NCBI GenBank assembly: GCA_947247005.1
Contig: OX365945.1
Location: forward strand, 17,924,501 to 17,988,500
Reading direction: 5' to 3'
DNA: 64,000 bases
From: Spisula solida
Taxonomy: Eukaryota > Mollusca > Bivalvia > Venerida > Mactridae
This document shows positions 53,056-64,000 of this stretch, one piece after another (position 1 is the first letter of the stretch; each line of letters opens with the position of its first letter). The notes under the pieces are model-generated. The model was not told the origin of the DNA and did not search any database. It was given only the letters and a program-made list of their open reading frames with translations. A program made the position numbers and the translations under genes.

Positions 53056-55524
53056 TCAGATTTTGATCTACCGAGGACTCAGTCGCATGCTTAAATATTT
53101 CAGTGTTATTGCAGCATGAATTTATTCGAGATGTAGTCTGCAGCTCTGGCTCTGATCATGTAATGCAGCATCATATGAAAATGAAGTCAAAATTCATAAA
53201 ACCCTCTTACACAATTTCATATTTGTCTACAAAACATATTTTCTGATGTCAGATTTTAAGCAAAAAAGTAACCATCGTCAACTTGCTAGATTCACCAAGT
53301 TCACTTACCCTGCGTCTAAAATACTACATAAAGCTTTGATGTTTGTATGACTGAAGAAATGATGTTAAAGGTACAACCCTAATGCATATGTATATTTGAT
53401 ATGTTGTTGTAGATTAAGGCTGCCATTTTGTCGTTTTGTTTTTGTACACTCATTAGCTTTGTATGGAAGTCACTGAAGAGAACGCTTTACTGGATTGGTA
53501 CTGTATTGTATTTATAACCCTTTACTCCATGTAGACACTTTTTGACACATTTTCTTGATTTCCATGTAAAAGATGCTGTATCACCTGCATATAACACTAA
53601 CTACTGGTGTATTCCAATAACCATGATGGTGTATTCCTTCCTCGAAGCTTGAGATCATTGGCCAATTAGGCAGGGTTATAACCAAATGGCCACACACTGC
53701 GACTTTTTAATAATGATAATAATGATAAAGACTTTATTAATAGAGGCAACACAGTTAGGCAATTGCCTGTGAGCCTCAGTTTCAGTAAAATGCAAAAAAC
53801 TGGTGTATTCCAATAACCAGTATGGTGATTGTGTATACAATAGAATCTAGTCTCTGATCAGAATACAGCAGGTATCAGATTGAGGTTCATGGAGTAAAGA
53901 GTTAATTGACACATGTATAAGCAATTATGGAATCGTTGATACACAGGTCACTTAACTAAAAATGTCTGAAAATTACTGAAATGCTATTACATGGCTCATA
54001 TTTGATTTCTGTTTGATTATTTTGTACATCTAGCCAATAGTTTTAATTTATGCAATATTATATTTGAAGTAATGCATCATGGCAGCTTGAGTTACCAGGG
54101 GACATACATGTTCCAGGTCTATCAGTACCTTAATTTTGTGATAGATTTGAGGTATAAACATGCTTTAAGTTAAATTGTAAAATTGAAAGCTTCCCAATAA
54201 ACTTATTGGCTTAAAACTTTGCTTGCACAGCTTGATACATTTGTTACATTATCTATTTATAAATCATTTCAACTTTAATAAATAGTTGATTAAAACTATA
54301 CATATTGAATATTTGTCGTTATTTCCGTACAGTAATATGAATTTTAGGGTCCTGTCTGAGGTATTGAAAGGTCTAGAGTCCTTGATATGTGTAGGAATTT
54401 CAGGGCATGTTTATACCTAATCACACCTAAAACATTCCAAAGAGGGGTTTGCTTAGAATACTGTTAATGGAACATGGTTTCCCTAACTTGATTGTAGACT
54501 ACCTAACAGAGAGACAACTGTAGACTACTGGCCTGTGGGGACAGTTGTAGTCTACATATACCAAATTGGAACAATTGTGTAGACTACCAACCCCGAAGGG
54601 ACGATTGTATAACCATATGCTGGTACGGTGAGCTGGTTTTGTTAATGTTGGCCCTCTTTAATTATTTGCTTACTGATAGGTTGAATGCTTGGATGTAAAA
54701 ATGTGAACATTAATTTGAAATCCATTTGTATTATCTCATTAGTAGATGCATTGTTTTCTTTCAAACTTAACTCATGCATGATTCAATTTGCTGTGCAAAC
54801 TGCGTGTATTATAATGGTATGCACAATAAGTAAAGCTTTTAATTATAATTAGCTATGATATGTATAAAAGTAGATTTTTCTCAGCATAATTAGCCTGGTG
54901 ATTTTGGTTACTATGACTACCATATTGTATTGTTCATAGATTCATGTGATATGCTGCGTGTAGAATACATACATGGCATAATTTAACATTTTCATTAATA
55001 CTTGCAACACTAATTGTAAAGTTCTAAAAATCTCATTTTTTTGCTCTAGTTTTTGGTATTGGAATATTTGTAGTAAAAACATAGTCACATGTATATGATA
55101 CGAAATCATTATTATATTGCTACCTGGTGACGTTAGGAGTTGTCCTTATTCAGGCTTTTTTCTTTTGATAGACTTTTATACGTGTGTTAGTATGTCTACT
55201 GGTTTACAACACTATCGGTGTTGACCAGTTTTAAATCAATTTTCGTGTCTCTTGTGAAACGACGATTATGTGCACGAAATGAGCGTTTACAGGCTCTTGA
55301 TATCCTGTGTGTATTCAGCGCCTGTTATTTAGCTGTGTATTGAATGGGTTCTGGATACCCTGGTTTACACAGGGCCTGTTATTAAGCTGAGTAACAATAT
55401 GTGTTTCGCAATTTTTCATTTTATTAATTTTCTGAATTCTTAAGCAGCTTATTGAATATAGTATTTCGAATAAATAAATTTACTCTCACAATATTCATGT
55501 TGTTGTACCTTGAATGTTATGATA

Positions 55525-55741
55525 CTTTCCAGTTAAGGTAATGTGAGTTACGTTTTATTCTACGTGTACACAAAAGATTACAGCCATTGTATTTCAGTTT
55601 TGCATCTTGATAATAGATTTCTGGACTAACCTTTATAATTGGTTTTACACCGTAATAGTGGACCCGACAACTGCGTCACTCTATTATACGTAATAGTGGA
55701 CTTGACCATTGGGTTACTCTATAATTACCTTAACTGGACAG
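55525..55741. mobile_element. Short inverted-repeat element with TA flanks, 217 bp
   Basis: Ends CTTTCCAGTTAAGGTAAT and, inverted, CTGTCCAGTTAAGGTAAT differ by one base. TA lies on each side (55523-55524 and 55742-55743). Internally, GTAATAGTGGAC(C/T)(C/T)GAC recurs twice. It looks like a MITE of the Tc1/mariner type. Confidence 0.7.
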
Positions 55742-56289
55742 TACGTGTTTATGTTGTAATAGTGAAACACGAAACTTAAGGTTGTACATGATTTAAGCGC
55801 AATATTCACACGCTTACAAAGCACTGTAAACTTGTTAACAATTGAGCTGTCAATATTTACACTATATGTGAAGCTAATTTAGCTGCAGATTGAAAGTGAC
55901 GAGGTTGTTTGCACGGGAAATATGCTAGATGTTATATTCAGGCCAGTCTAATTTCAGCTCTTTAAATGTATCAACTCCCTAATGTGTAATAAAACAATTC
56001 CTACACATGCTAGTTTGTTGTTCTGTGTGCGTGTGCGTCACCTTGTTGTTCATATATGGTGATAAACAAACATGTTCCCCTTTGGCTAGTAGTAGGAGGT
56101 TGAAGGTTTGAATCCTAGAAGAATCTGGACATGAAATGTGCTGCAGCTTTTAACTGGCTGTCCAATTACTTAGTCATAAAACACGTTTGCTCCAAGGCAG
56201 CCAAATAATAGACATGTTCAAGGTCATTGAGACAACAAAATCAATAGGAGTCTATAAATAAATATACCAGATTTATATAGCCCCCTTTT

Positions 56290-56650
56290 CATGCGAACAT
56301 TGTAGTCTTGCAGCCGCAATGGTGCAGGTGCATCCTCTACCAGTGCAGATACAGCATGATCTGGCCAGAGGGAAAGCCCCTGAAGGGAGAGAGACATTAG
56401 ATACAGGCATGTCCGGCGCTGCAGAAGTGTGCCTAGCTCTTATTTCGAATAGAAAGCATGGTTCTTTAATGAGCCAGGTGTATAGCACCGATACACAGCT
56501 TCCTGGCACCTTTACCCAGATACTGTGCATGACACACGGTCAGATAAAGCAGGAAATATATTTCAGAAATGTCAAGTTCCGACGCTGAGGATTGTACCCA
56601 CGACCTCTGGATTGACAGTCCAGTGCTTTACCACTGAGCTAAATCTGCTT
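56290..56650 (-). mobile_element. tRNA-derived SINE with tRNA-Asp-like head
   Basis: The minus strand head reads TTTAGCTCAGTGGTAAAGCA (A box), an anticodon arm CTGGA-CTGTCAA-TCCAG with GUC, and a B-box-like GGGTACAATCC. The acceptor and T stems do not pair, so it is not a working tRNA gene. The body contains TGTATAGCACCGATACAC, shared with the SINE at 13164-13510. Confidence 0.75.
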
Positions 56651-57000
56651 ATATTTACTGCTCCTAACAAACCTGCATACCTGGTATCAAGGTTGTGGAT
56701 TCTAGGTTCTTGATCAATTGATCAGAGACTGAAACATGTGCTTGGTGGATGATGAAAAATGGGAACAACATTTTGCAGCTTTTGTAACATTTTTATTTAA
56801 TTTAGAGCATTTTCATCAACTTCAGAAGAGCATTAACATTATCCAATCAACATGGATAATAATGTTCAAAATGTACAAATATAAAACATATAAAATTAAA
56901 AGTTGTATGAAAGTGAGGTTTGACAAAACTATCTGTAATGAATGAACCGATGTAATGAAATCAGCTCTGTAGAACAGAATGGCTTAGAATACACATGTCC

Positions 57001-57072
57001 AGGGCTCCGTGCAAAACAGTTGTAGCTACATATGATTTTAGAAGGAGTTACAACTGTTTTGCACTAAGCCCT
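57001..57072. repeat. Hairpin repeat, 72 bp
   Basis: AGGGCTCCGTGCAAAACAGT pairs with the inverted ACTGTTTTGCACTAAGCCCT around a short loop. Confidence 0.8.
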
Positions 57073-57081
57073 CGATGTATC

Positions 57082-57186
57082 TAAGTTAGGGCCAGTGATT
57101 TTGGCACTTGTACATAAAGCCAGTTTTCATTACTTTAAAACTTTCTAAATTTTGTTACTGGTGCCAAAATAACAGACCCTAGCTTA
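57082..57186. repeat. Hairpin repeat, 105 bp
   Basis: TAAGTTAGGGCCAGTGATTT and TTGGCACT pair with the inverted copy ending AACAGACCCTAGCTTA. It lies ten bases from the previous hairpin. Confidence 0.7.
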
Positions 57187-60100
57187 TTTAATCGGTATAG
57201 TGCTGTTAAGACTGACCCTGAATCCATGTCAATTAATGCAAGAAATTACACCAGTGCATTCAACTATTACCTGCAGATTGATTGACATAACTATCAACAA
57301 TGGCAGCCTCCACTGAACATATGGAAGACTGAACATCCACCTATTCTGACATACACAATCATAGAAGAGTAATATATGCACAAGTTCTTGGTTCACAGCA
57401 CTATACTAAATACTATGATAACATGGAGTAATGTCACTATGTGTTATACAAGAAATTCCATTTTTACAAACAAACTGCATTGATGAGAGAATCATCATCT
57501 TGAAATACAATCAACCCTAAGTTAGTGGACACTTTGATGAAGCAGTTAGTAGACACTTTGATGAAGCAGGCACCTATCTTAATCAGCAACTTTAACCTAT
57601 TACATAGTAATTTTTCATATTTTACATTAAAACAGGCACCTGCTTTAAACATCTCTATTAGATATAACCCTCAACTGACCGCTCAATACCTTGGTCATAA
57701 ATCCAATCAGATTGCCATCTGATGATAAGACTTTGAACCTGATCAACCGGAGGCAGCTGGAGTAACTTAAGATCTTTTGAAATGTGCATTGTTAGTTATT
57801 TGTTACACATCAGTCGGTGTCCATAGGATGCCTATACATCGGGTTCACATCAGATACATGGAAATTGTCTGGTGGATTTGGGACCCAGGTAATAAGACAG
57901 GATGAGACTGTATTGTCTACAACAAAAAGGATAATGAATGAAAACCCTTCTGTGTGCTTAGCACTGGGTAAACAATTGGTTGCACAAGTTAATTCCTCCT
58001 TGATTATATTAAATGCCAGATGATGAAAATATGAAATAATAAAAATCATGCACTCAATGTATACAATCATACATGGTATAAAACTATTGAGACATATACA
58101 GAAACTAAAAATTCCAATCACACATATAAATAAAACACATATAGACAAATGGTTATTAAGTTACCTTACATAAATGATAAATATGACAAATGAACGATGC
58201 AACATAATATGATATACAGTAAAACCTTAGACCACATGAATAATATAACCACCTTAAACTGTAGATACCAAGTGCATTTTCACTGTTTAAATCAATTTCC
58301 AACCTAAATTATTCTTTCTCAAAGTCGGAGGTCATTGGCAAATCTAGCAGGGGAAAAACAATTGTTTATACTAATTTATTTTAGGTCAATTGTGAGACAA
58401 GTTATTCCAACTTATATTCATCACTCTCTATACTTCATTCCTGATGTTATCCATTGCCATTAGAGGAGAGAACTCAGAGAAGCCAGATTCCAGTTTAAAA
58501 CCATTGAACAAACACATGGCTTTCAGTTGTTCACAAACAGACCAACAAACTCAATAAGAGAAGCAGTTGTTAAGGTTGGTTGTAGTTTTGAGGTTTTTCT
58601 GTATAACACAAACAACCCATCAACAATTAAAACATGAACATAGTGCAGTGGAATAAACAACTATAAATTAATACAAACTTAGTAACTATGTATAAGCACA
58701 CATCAGCATAACTCATGTATACCAATGAAATCCTCAACTCAAGTACACCAGTTACATACAGGGATCCTATTGAGGCGTAATGTCCAATCCTGAAAATAAG
58801 ATGAAAGTCTGTTTTGGGTGCCAATAGCGAACATCCTTACACCGAAAGTCGGTTTCAAACATTGTTCAATTGTTTAAATACAGCATATGAAATGTATGAT
58901 ATCATAGTACAGTAGAACTGTCTGAAACACTTTTGCCTTGACTAACCTATGAACCTCAATCAGATTCTTCAGCCTTGGCAACATGATGATGTACTGGTAT
59001 ACACGAGATACCTTGAACAGGTAGATGGCTCTAACTATTTTTCCGTCTGAATGCAATTAAGACATCAAAGTTTGACTGTATGAACCAAAGTAGTAGTAGA
59101 AGTAGAACAAGTTCATCATCAACAAGTTTACATCATAATACATAATAAATACAAATCCTACAGATATATTATAAATTTTACAAAAAATCAAGAAATAAAT
59201 AAATGTATTAAAACAATTCTCCAGACTACGTGACTCTGACAAAACGTATTTATACAATGTTAACATCAGCATTCAAATACATGCCCTCCCAACAGCCAAT
59301 CAAATCAGTTAAAGCAGTAACATCAAAAGGAATCCAAAGCTGCCAATTATATAACAGTAACAGTTTAATTCATATATTCCTTGGTGTGCTTTCAAAGATT
59401 GATTAAACGGAATAGAATAATCCATATCGTTTGTCAATAAAACATATATAAAACTAGATGTTTAGTTTACAATAAGACCTTTGCTAGGTCATCCAAGCCA
59501 AACAAAAAAAGAACAAATGTGCAAGAACATAACCAGAAAGGTAATTTGTTATGTACATGTTTTACACACATCTTGACTAAACATTATGAAAGGTGTTTCA
59601 CAAAAACAAAAAGAGTTAACATTTTACCTTGCAAATAATAGCATACAGTCAGCAGATATTAACACAATCCCTCCAATACAAATGTGCATATTTTAGTAAG
59701 TCAGCTACCAGAGATCCGGTCACATCCAATTCAAAATTGATTTAAATTTTTAACAGTCAAAAATTGATTTTCAGCAGAACTATTCTTAAACTCAAAGTTC
59801 AGGCAAGTATTAATCATTCTTACGATGAACAGTGACTTTCCAAACAGCTCACATTAACGTGGAATATACACATTATAGAACTTTCACAATCAACGAACAA
59901 CATCCATATATATCTTTTCTCTTATATCTTTTACAAACAAACAGTAATATAGATCAGCAAATTTAATACAACATCATCACATCAACAAAATCACACAAAC
60001 AACAACAGTTTGATTTTCAATCATTTGGTGGGTTCTGTAAAAGATTTAAAGTATTTTCAACCAAATTTGAATGCAAGCAAAGCGACAGACAAACAGTAAA

Positions 60101-62199
60101 ACTAAGCTTTGTATTATACAGTTTAAACTTAATTATCTCACAGTGATAGTAAAACAATTTATTAATTTATTACAACTTATATATCCATTGTAGCCTTATA
60201 TCCCATCCGGGACAAAGAGGAGTAACTGTAATGGTATAAGTTACATCTATGACTGTTTCTGGATTACTAGTCAGTATTCAGTAACACATCAGACAATGTG
60301 AGGTTTAATGTTTGATATTTGATGTCCCTGAAATCTGTGACATAATCCCCTATCTCGACTATGGCTTTTGTGAATACATTTATCAATGTTAACAACCATA
60401 AAGATGTATGACAATGCTTACTGATGAGTTCATTTAATAATCATTCAGTGCCAAATAATAATAACAATACCAAAAGCATTTGAGTATTCATCAATTTGGT
60501 TCAAACAGCAAAAATTTCTGACTTCCCCTTCAAGATATTTTCATTGTATGAATGCCAGTTCTTTTAACACAATATTGGTTTAAATAATTAAGTGGGTATG
60601 TAACATGTACTTTTTTGTGGTAGCCTCTTTGTGAGAAACTTCAGTCTATTTAGGGACAATTTAATAATTTAGAGTTATCTGAAATTTTTCACAGCTGGCT
60701 ATGGAGTTAAACATGAAGTGTTCACAATGAAGTATAGTAATAAATAACACCAAATGACCAATAGTTAAAAGTATGAAAACATATTTTAATATATGGATGA
60801 ACAAAAAATAATTTGATGAATCACAACTGTTGATATAGGTTGAAATAATGCCAAGGTACAACATGTCTAATGGAATGGTATAAATTTAGCATAGCATACC
60901 ACACTATACATACATTTGCATGAGCAATTATGAAACATTTGTAACGGAAATTGCATCATCAAAATTCACTATGAATTGATTTGCTATACATGTATATATC
61001 AATATGATATAAGTAGTGATGTTGTTAATAAAAATGACGGAACATAAAATTTGAACACATATTCGTAGGCATACCTTCAACAATGCCTCTAATTCACCCC
61101 TACTCTCACAGAGCACCTTGATTCGCTATCGGACTCCTTAAAGTTTCTTCTAAAACATATCAACATGTTCAGACTCAGGGTCATTTTGATAATTTTGACT
61201 AAATTTTACCATTTTAAAGGCAAACTAACCATGATTTCAAGAGAAGTTGACACTTCAAACCAAAATCTGGAGGGTCAAAATGTGGCTTTTAGGAAATTTC
61301 AATGGTCTACAATGGCCCCTACTCCCGAGTCAAATGGAACCCCTGAGACTGAACAAGGGTGTAAAATGAATCTTTCAGACAAAAACAGAGACATGATTAT
61401 AGACCAAAAGCAAACATTTTTGCCAGTCTTTCTGAAAGTGTGAGTCAGACTTTTGTCCGAGATGTCCATTGAACATGAACAGATTTTGGAAGTAACACAA
61501 TCCTAGTTATACTATCCATATAAATACCAGGGGTGACAACAGGACCAAATTCAAAATCAGGAAAATCGTACGCGGCCGACCATTTTTGCCAAATAAAAGG
61601 CCTCAATGAAGTTGTTTCAGTAATTAACTCAGCTTGTATTAAAGAAAATCCTTCAGAGTATATTAAGTTTACCATAACTTTGACATTTCTTGAGATATTT
61701 TCATCAAATAACTTTTCTTCTGGTCAGAAGCCATTGCTCTATCAGAAATGATAAATCCGGAATTCCGGATAAATCAGGAAAATTGACACCCCTGAAATAA
61801 CCCCTCTAGATTAACTATCATGCAAAACAATTAATTCAAGACCAATTTAACAAAATATTTTTCAACAGTATTTCAGCCAAAATTTAATAGAGACTATCAG
61901 ATAATTATTAATTCACAAAGACGATTTTTATAAAATAAACAATTAATTCTTTAACATAAAAGCATGTTTCGAAGATAGCGTATTTCTCTCTTCAGTTAGT
62001 ATTCATCCAGCTTCCACAACTATTCAAACTTCTCAACCCATCCATCTCTATCAGCACGGGTAACTGTACAGTTGAGCAATCCATATGCTCAGTGAACTGA
62101 AGTCACACATACTTCAGTAATGTCAACGTCAAGTATTTGCATATCACAATATTGGAAGTGTTATATGATATGTATCACAGATGCGCTCGTAACAAATTG
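57187..62199. other. No exon seen; includes probable TADA2B 3' flank
   Basis: A+T-rich. The part nearest 62199 is expected to hold the minus-strand 3' UTR of the TADA2B-like gene, but I cannot fix its polyadenylation site. Inverted CAGGGGTG(A/T)CAA ends at about 61529 and 61791 suggest one more short transposable element. Minus-strand frames such as 57810-58148 are hydrophobic or low in complexity and match nothing I know. Confidence 0.45.
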
Positions 62200-62322
62200 T
62201 CAGGTAAGACCTATCCAGCCATTATCAGCAAGGAAACTCATGATTCGTCGTCTATGGGTTTTATCCATACCACTTGGATAGCGTATTTTCACTGGATAAC
62301 CATTACGTCGATGTAAATAATC
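62200..62322 (-). CDS. TADA2B-like last exon: end of SWIRM domain
   Basis: On the minus strand, acceptor TTCAATTTCAG is followed by a 40-codon block ending in TGA (62200-62202). It reads DYLHRRNGYPVKIRYPSGMD then KTHRRRIMSFLADNGW and IGLT. Together with the exon at 63136-63198 this matches my recollection of the C-terminal SWIRM region of transcriptional adapter 2-beta. That protein joins ADA3 and the GCN5 acetyltransferase in the SAGA coactivator complex in the nucleus. SWIRM domains bind DNA or nucleosomes, and the basic helix KTHRRR fits. The gene runs convergent to the papilin-like gene. Confidence 0.75.
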   Translation of the reverse strand, partial: DYLHRRNGYPVKIRYPSGMDKTHRRRIMSFLADNGWIGLT

Positions 62323-63135
62323 CTGAAATTGAACAAACAAAACTAATTATAGTAACTGCCATATTATGAGGGGTGTAGAAGCGTCTTCATGTAGCCAGTT
62401 AAACTTTAAAAGTAAGCGGTTGATTTGAGGGTTGTTCCTATGTAAAAAGAAGAAAAATACGAGCAAGCATGCTCTAATAGCAGGTTTATTTTGCCGCCTA
62501 CTGGCTAATTTCTACACCACTGTATTACATGGTTTTCACAATTTGGAGTCATATACAGCAACCAGTAGGCCTAGCCAGTTTTCTAGAAATTATTTATCAA
62601 CCAGTATCAACTTGTTCTACAGCTTCTCTGTAAGTCGAGGATATGACAGCAGTCAATGAAATGGAAGAAATTGTGAAACCCAGGTACCAAACTTGGATTT
62701 TCCAGGCTTTAACAACTAAGCTAACAACAATAAATGCTTATTAAACTTCAATTTCAATGATTTCATGCACAGTACTCAGTATTTAATTAACCCTTTACTA
62801 CACTGATATAGAGACACACCTCTCTATCCCATGTCCATCACCAATTATTTCCAATAATAAGCATAGAGGGGAGACAATCCAATTATGGAAAGAGACTTAC
62901 AAGACACCTTACAAAGGGAAATCATTCTTGATAAATGTCTCAAAAAGCTAAATGTGAAATGAGTGCACATTCTTGCTCGTCGCTTATCAAAAATGTGCTG
63001 GTTGTATGGAGTAAAGAGCTGATTCGGCTGCACATAATAATATTATTTCCATATGAATTGGCATTCATTAGAAAATCTGTATAGATACTACATGATTCTT
63101 TCGTTAAAATAAAACAAGATAATTGAGAAACGAAC
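62323..63135 (-). other. Intron of TADA2B-like gene
   Basis: 813 nt, phase 0, with donor GTTCGT (minus) at its 63135 end. Open frames here on both strands are without family features. Confidence 0.65.
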
Positions 63136-63198
63136 CTTAACAATACATGTTTTCACTGTCATATAATTGGCTGGAGTCATGCCTATTGAGTTACACAA
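63136..63198 (-). CDS. TADA2B-like penultimate exon: start of SWIRM domain
   Basis: A 63-nt exon in phase 0 at both ends, acceptor CTTGTTTTCAG (minus), donor GTTCGT. It reads LCNSIGMTPANYMTVKTCIV plus K. The Leu-Cys...Thr-Pro-x-x-Tyr...Lys pattern is the first helix of the ADA2-type SWIRM domain, and it joins the last exon in frame. Earlier exons (ZZ zinc finger, SANT) must lie beyond position 64000. Confidence 0.75.
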
Positions 63199-64000
63199 CT
63201 GAAAACAAGAAATAATACATAATGATAAGAATGAGTGAGAAAATAATCAAATACAAATATATGCAAAGGTAAGTCATGTTAGACATGTTTTTCCTTCTTA
63301 AGTGAAAGCAATATGAACCATGAAGCAGGTTTTTGGATAAGGGCCACAACTCTGCTGAAACTATCCACAGAATCTTCAAATTGAACTTTATAATTGTATT
63401 TACTTCAAATGTAACATGGGCATAGATGATCATATCGCTGGCTTAGAATTAGTTACATTAGGATTTGGCAAATCCAAAAAGAAGACTCACACATATTTGA
63501 AATCTGCACTTCTAATGAGCCTATTTTCATGAAAATCAAAAGTGGTCATGTTGACCAAACTGAAGTTTGAAAAGCTTATTTTTCCATAAGTAAAGAGTAG
63601 TTTTCAGACAGTTTTTCTTGTTTTCTCAAAATATTGATTTTGTACTAACGACCTTCTAATTTTAAGCCAGCGATATTGCATGCATGCATTTTAGTACATT
63701 ATTTGTTTGTCACCTGTAACTAACTCATAGCAACAAGAAAATATCAGATTCCAGGCTCATTTGTTTTCATTAAAACGCTTTTAAAACTTTGGCAGGTAAA
63801 ATCTAACATCATAAATCAAGTAAGACAAAAAAATAAAACTGTTGACATAGACTGTAGGATTTTGGAATTAACAGTGAAAAGATGCCAGCAACAGAGATAT
63901 CAATTTCCTGAACTAAATTCTAACACAAACAAATGAACTAGAAAACAACTATATCCCCCCCCCCATATTGGGTGTGGGCATAACAACAATATTATTTGAA
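63199..64000 (-). other. Intron of TADA2B-like gene, continues off the window
   Basis: No further exon recognised up to the window end. Confidence 0.5.

Larger units (their letters stand above)
51831..56289. other. No gene seen; repeats
   Basis: Contains a ~70-bp duplication at 52915-53055, a dispersed repeat at 53638-53700 (GATCATTGGCCAATTAGGCAGGG), the ~217-bp inverted-repeat element at 55525, and no recognisable exon on either strand. Part may be papilin 3' UTR. Confidence 0.5.

Noticed and set aside
56575..56650. tRNA-Asp gene on the minus strand
   Set aside because: The anticodon arm is intact but acceptor and T stems do not pair, and a SINE body is attached.
57810..58148. 112-residue hydrophobic frame on the minus strand
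   Set aside because: Composition reflects A+T-rich sequence; no recognisable domain or splice flanks.

Overview
The window is animal nuclear DNA, A+T-rich, with long GT-AG introns and many dispersed repeats. The repeat set points to a mollusc, most likely a bivalve: AGCTCACCTG...AGGTCA-rich interspersed repeats, tRNA-derived SINEs and many short inverted-repeat elements. That placement is an inference; no marker gene confirms it.

The main gene is the 3' part of a papilin/lacunin-family extracellular-matrix gene on the + strand (16127-51395). I can place 27 consecutive exons that stay in one reading frame for about 1,686 codons. Order: Kunitz 1 (K1); three papilin-type GCC cysteine motifs over three exons; twelve more Kunitz domains (K2-K13); WAP 1; WAP 2; one fibronectin type III domain; WAP 3; Kunitz 14; one more GCC motif; three Ig C2 domains (the first split over two exons); and a C-terminal PLAC domain with the stop codon. 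The first exon starts in phase 1, so the signal peptide and the thrombospondin/ADAMTS-spacer exons expected of papilin lie upstream of the window, unless an alternative start near 18488 is used. The Kunitz domains carry different residues at the reactive (P1) site: basic in seven, Leu in three, Met in one, Ser in two and Glu in one. The gene may therefore encode a matrix protein bearing several protease-inhibitor specificities.

The first 16 kb hold no recognisable host exon. They contain minisatellites (39-, 55-, 33-, 34- and 46-bp units), a mariner-type transposon relic (1133-1734), tRNA-derived SINEs, and a 3.5-kb element with ~506-bp inverted arms flanked by a 5-bp ATATA duplication (11332-14857). 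Nested inside that element are a foldback element and a SINE. The papilin introns hold AGGTCA-rich repeats of exact ~145-bp period, a pogo-like non-autonomous element whose TA target duplication is shown by an empty sister site, and two copies of one SINE family.

Downstream of the papilin stop, about 10.8 kb carries no convincing exon. On the minus strand, two exons (62200-62322 and 63136-63198) encode a C-terminal SWIRM-like segment that I recognise as transcriptional adapter 2-beta (TADA2B), a chromatin-modifying complex subunit. The two genes lie tail to tail.
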